This document shows positions 60,815 to 64,000 of a DNA stretch of 64,000 nt, piece after piece. Under the pieces are notes generated by a model. The model had not been told where the DNA came from and made no database searches. It was given only the letters and a program-made list of their open reading frames with translations. The stretch's first letter is position 1, and the number at the start of each line of letters is the position of its first letter. Location of the stretch: positions 248,001-312,000 of the forward strand of contig NZ_CP060716.1 of assembly GCF_014396385.1 (NCBI RefSeq). The letters run 5' to 3'. The translations under genes and the position numbers were made by a program. The DNA is from Leucobacter denitrificans (GTDB lineage: Bacteria; Actinomycetota; Actinomycetes; Actinomycetales; Microbacteriaceae).

Positions 60815-62080
60815 ATGCCCAATGAGAACAACGCACTGCATTTCGCACGAGCGTTGGCCGACGCGCCAAACTGGTTTTGGTTCGACGGAGCGGCGGCCCC
60901 GAGCGGCGAGCGGCGCACGAGTTACCTCGGCAAAGGTGACGAGGTGCTCATCGCACAGCCGGGCCGCGAACAAGAGTTTCTCGACACACTGCGAAGCCGA
61001 CAGGTGCCTTCCCGAGCAGTAAATGGAGCGCCACACGAGTTTCGATCAGGCTGGGTTGTCGCGTTCAGCTATGAATTCGGCGTGAACCTCATGGGTGCCT
61101 CCCCAGATACTTCGTTAGCTCCGCATGCGGGCGGACCATTAGCGATTGCCATGCGCGTGAATAGCGTAAGGTCACTGGATTCGCGAGATGCCGGTGTGGA
61201 TCCACCGAGCGCAGCAGGACGCCACCGGTCGCCAGTTCCGTACTCGTGGCGGAGCAGTGAGAAGGAATACGAACAGCAGGTGGAGGCCTGTAAGGCCGCG
61301 ATCCACCGTGGTGATGCGTACGTGCTGTGCCTGACCGACACCGCAGAATCGACCGTGGAGGGGCCGTACCGACCGCTCAGCCTCTACGAGCGACTGCGCG
61401 CGAGCAGCCACGCGACTCGCGGAGGCATCATCGTCGCGGGTGGCGACGCTCTCGTGAGTGCGAGCCCAGAGCGCTTTTTGAGTGTGCGCGGAAGCACGGT
61501 CTCGACGCACCCAATCAAGGGAACGAGGCCGAGGGGTGAGACTCCGGAGTCTGACAGGGCGCTTGCCACTGACCTCGCGAACGACGAGAAAGAACGTGCG
61601 GAGAACCTCATGATCGTGGACCTCATGCGTAATGATCTCAGTAGGGTGTGCGAGGTTGGAAGCGTGAGGGTCGACCGATTTCTCGACGTCGAAACGCACG
61701 CGCGAGTGCACCAGCTCGTGAGCACTGTTTCGGGTGAACTCGCCCCAGGTCGTGATGTGTTCGACGCGCTTGTTGCTTGCTTTCCCGGTGGATCGATGAC
61801 CGGCGCGCCAAAGCTCAGCGCCGTCACGATTCTCAGCGAACTCGAACAGGGGCCTCGCGGACTCTACTCAGGCTGTTTTGGGTGGATCGACGATTCGGGC
61901 GATGCGGAGCTCGCCATGACGATTCGTGGGGTTCAGTTGCGCTCACTCTCAGACAGAAATTTTGCCGGAAACGTGCACGCGCTTGTGGGGGCGGGTGGTG
62001 GAATTACCGCAGATTCTGTTGCGCAGCGGGAGCGCGAAGAGCGCGACCTGAAGGCAGCCGCGGTTCTGGCCGCGATTTGA
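60815..62080 (+). CDS. pabB: Aminodeoxychorismate synthase component I
   Basis: 421 residues, chorismate-binding fold: IKGTRPRGETPESDRALATDL, NLMIVDLMRNDLSRVCEVGSV, HQLVSTVSGEL and PGGSMTGAPKLSAVTIL. No fused PabA or PabC domain; a separate glutaminase subunit must be encoded elsewhere. ATG 60815 is preferred because its -10 box is six bases upstream; GTG 60809 is the alternative. Anthranilate synthase is less likely given the partner pabC. Confidence 0.88.
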   Translation: MPNENNALHFARALADAPNWFWFDGAAAPSGERRTSYLGKGDEVLIAQPGREQEFLDTLRSRQVPSRAVNGAPHEFRSGWVVAFSYEFGVNLMGASPDTSLAPHAGGPLAIAMRVNSVRSLDSRDAGVDPPSAAGRHRSPVPYSWRSSEKEYEQQVEACKAAIHRGDAYVLCLTDTAESTVEGPYRPLSLYERLRASSHATRGGIIVAGGDALVSASPERFLSVRGSTVSTHPIKGTRPRGETPESDRALATDLANDEKERAENLMIVDLMRNDLSRVCEVGSVRVDRFLDVETHARVHQLVSTVSGELAPGRDVFDALVACFPGGSMTGAPKLSAVTILSELEQGPRGLYSGCFGWIDDSGDAELAMTIRGVQLRSLSDRNFAGNVHALVGAGGGITADSVAQREREERDLKAAAVLAAI

Positions 62081-62155
62081 AGCTGAGCGCGATAAACTGG
62101 GTGGATGTGTGCGGCCTAGGTGGGCCGAGTTTGTTCAATAGATTTTGAGGTGCGC

Positions 62156-64000
62156 GTGAGCGAGCAGCAGGAAACCGAGCAGAGCTACGACTTCAGGGCG
62201 ATCCAAGACCGTTGGCTTCCGGTATGGGAAGAGCTCAAGCCGTTCGAGGTGCCGCAAGACGCGAGTGTGCAGTCGGCCAAGCCAACGAAGTACGTGCTCG
62301 ATATGTTTCCGTACCCCTCGGGCGATCTGCACATGGGGCACGCTGAGGCGTTCTGCTTTGGTGACATCCTTGCGCGCTACTGGCGCGGCCAGGGGTACGA
62401 CGTGCTGCACCCCATCGGGTGGGATTCGTTCGGGCTTCCTGCCGAAAATGCCGCGATTAAGCGAGGCGTAGATCCACGCGAATGGACCTACGCGAATATT
62501 GCCCAGCAGAAGGCTTCGTTCCGCATCTATGCTCCGTCATTTGACTGGAGCCGCGTGCTTCACACGAGCGACCCCGAGTACTACAAGTGGAATCAGTGGA
62601 TCTTCCTGAAGATGTACGAGAAGGGTCTTGCGTATCGCAAGGCGAGCTGGGTCAACTGGGACCCGGTAGACCAGACTGTGCTTGCAAATGAGCAGGTACT
62701 CGCCGACGGCACCTCCGAGCGCTCCGGCGCAATGGTCGTGAAGAAGAAGCTGACCCAGTGGTACTTCAGAATCACCGACTATGCAGATCGTCTGCTTGAA
62801 GACCTCGATCAACTTGAGGGCAAATGGCCGACCAAGGTGCTGAACATGCAGCGAAACTGGATCGGCCGCTCTGGCGGCGCCGAGGTCGAGTTTGAGATCG
62901 AGGGCCGGGCCGAGAAAGTACCCGTATTCACCACACGACCCGATACGTTGCACGGCGCAACCTTTATGGTGGTTGCCCCCGATTCAGATCTCGCGGCAGA
63001 GCTTGCTGCCGGCGCCTCGCCAGAGGTGCGTATGCAATTCCAGGCGTACCTTGACGCTACTCAGAAGCAGAGCGAAATCGAGCGGCAGAACACCGACCGC
63101 GAGAAGACCGGCGTCTTCCTTGATCACTTCGCGGTGAACCCGGTGAACGGTGAGCGCATTCCGGTGTGGGCGTCAGACTATGTGCTTGCCGATTATGGTC
63201 ACGGCGCAATCATGGCGGTGCCCGCTCACGACCAGCGTGACCTCGATTTCGCGCTGAAGTTTGAGCTCCCGGTGCGCGTGGTGGTAAACGTGCTCGACGA
63301 AGACGGCACGCCAATGCCGGATCCGGCTGAGAGTGGCATCGCTACTGCGGGCGAGGGTGTGCTCGTCAACTCCGCCGAACTTGACGGCCTGAGCAAGAAC
63401 GACGCCATTGCGAAGGCAATCGAGGTACTCGAAGAGCGCGGCACCGGCCGCGCCGCAACTACGTATCGACTTCGTGACTGGCTCATCTCGAGGCAGCGGT
63501 ACTGGGGCACCCCAATTCCAATTCTGCACGCCGAAGACGGTTCGATGCGACCGGTTGCCGAGGCAGAACTTCCCGTCAAACTTCCCGAGGCAGCGGGTCT
63601 CGACCTGAAGCCGAAGGGCTCGTCGCCGCTTGGTGCGGCAACTGAATGGGTCAATGTGACTGATCCAGAAACTGGCGAGACGCTCACCCGAGACCCCGAC
63701 ACAATGGACACGTTCGTCGATAGCTCGTGGTACTTCTTCCGGTTCCTGTCATCGAACGATGCGACTCAGGCATTCGACCCGGCCGAGGCAAAGAAGTGGG
63801 CGCCAGTCGATCAGTACGTCGGCGGCGTTGAACACGCAATCTTGCACCTGCTGTACTCCAGGTTCATAACCAAGGTGATGTTCGATCTCGGGTACATCGA
63901 CTTTGAGGAGCCGTTCCTCGACATGCTGAACCAAGGCATGGTGTTGCTCGACGGCGCGAAGATGTCGAAGTCGAAGGGCAACCTCGTCGAGTTCGCCTCT
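62156..64000 (+). CDS. leuS: Leucyl-tRNA synthetase (5' part, runs off the window)
   Basis: 615 codons are visible with no stop. GTG 62156 follows GAGG. The HIGH-type motif is HMGH in [34 protein letters not shown] is LeuS specific, the CP1 editing domain occupies about 230-430, and KMSKSKGN lies at the right edge. Charges tRNA-Leu with leucine and hydrolyses mischarged products. The remaining C-terminal part of a protein of about 850 residues lies outside. Confidence 0.96.
   Translation, partial: MSEQQETEQSYDFRAIQDRWLPVWEELKPFEVPQDASVQSAKPTKYVLDMFPYPSGDLHMGHAEAFCFGDILARYWRGQGYDVLHPIGWDSFGLPAENAAIKRGVDPREWTYANIAQQKASFRIYAPSFDWSRVLHTSDPEYYKWNQWIFLKMYEKGLAYRKASWVNWDPVDQTVLANEQVLADGTSERSGAMVVKKKLTQWYFRITDYADRLLEDLDQLEGKWPTKVLNMQRNWIGRSGGAEVEFEIEGRAEKVPVFTTRPDTLHGATFMVVAPDSDLAAELAAGASPEVRMQFQAYLDATQKQSEIERQNTDREKTGVFLDHFAVNPVNGERIPVWASDYVLADYGHGAIMAVPAHDQRDLDFALKFELPVRVVVNVLDEDGTPMPDPAESGIATAGEGVLVNSAELDGLSKNDAIAKAIEVLEERGTGRAATTYRLRDWLISRQRYWGTPIPILHAEDGSMRPVAEAELPVKLPEAAGLDLKPKGSSPLGAATEWVNVTDPETGETLTRDPDTMDTFVDSSWYFFRFLSSNDATQAFDPAEAKKWAPVDQYVGGVEHAILHLLYSRFITKVMFDLGYIDFEEPFLDMLNQGMVLLDGAKMSKSKGNLVEFAS

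Noticed and set aside
1-64000. tRNA, rRNA, CRISPR arrays, transposase genes or phage genes
   Set aside because: All intergenic regions were read; no cloverleaf, regular repeat-spacer array, transposase or integrase motif was seen.

Overview
The window reads as chromosome of a high-GC Gram-positive actinobacterium, most likely a Microbacteriaceae member close to Leucobacter. This rests on housekeeping order (rpmF-rnc-mutM, smc, ftsY, ffh, rpsP-KH-rimM-trmD), frequent GTG/TTG starts, a MurT/GatD pair and many apparently leaderless promoters. The genus is an inference. No rRNA, tRNA, CRISPR array, intact insertion sequence or prophage was seen.

Region 1 (1-10012) is biosynthesis: the tail of a TerC-like protein, leuC-leuD behind a possible peptide-controlled leader, murA, plsC-gpsA-ddl overlapping head to tail, a class I amidotransferase of the gamma-glutamyl-GABA hydrolase type, a DUF3515 lipoprotein, thiL and a SIMPL-domain gene. 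Region 2 (9999-14340) is GABA catabolism: a PucR-type regulator divergent from gabT-gabD. Region 3 (14338-24303) holds rsmD, recG, an ABC exporter with its two-component system, coaD, DUF177, rpmF, rnc and mutM; a strong terminator-like hairpin lies inside the start of rnc.

Region 4 (24304-39806) is about 15.5 kb of accessory DNA between mutM and smc, genes usually close in Actinobacteria. It carries an ArsR/AHSA1 pair, an A+T-rich near-empty stretch, a VanZ protein, and a catabolic operon: two amidohydrolase-superfamily proteins, a Rieske protein, a flavin/[2Fe-2S] reductase, an orphan TRAP-type binding protein and an SDR. The operon promoter carries three TGGTANTACCA palindromes, and a FadR-type regulator is encoded at the far end. 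A TDT exporter, a lone AraC-type sensor domain, a 5'-truncated VOC gene and five membrane or membrane-anchored proteins follow, one of them interrupted by an in-frame amber codon.

Region 5 (39807-64000) holds smc, a branched-chain amino acid type ABC system (binding protein convergent with livHMGF), ftsY, ffh, a proline iminopeptidase, the rpsP-KH-rimM-trmD operon, murT-gatD, a YceI protein, FUSC and App1 proteins, pabC/pabB back to back, and the 5' part of leuS.

The best leads are: (a) the amidohydrolase pair with its own electron-transfer chain but no recognisable Rieske oxygenase; (b) a 9-mer, GGTGGATCG, far more frequent than composition predicts on both strands, in genes and between them; (c) a recurrent -10 box exactly 6 nt before start codons; (d) a leader upstream of leuC with a short Ile-Leu-Leu peptide and four mutually exclusive helices; (e) the terminator inside rnc; (f) a LivH permease fused to an exported domain.
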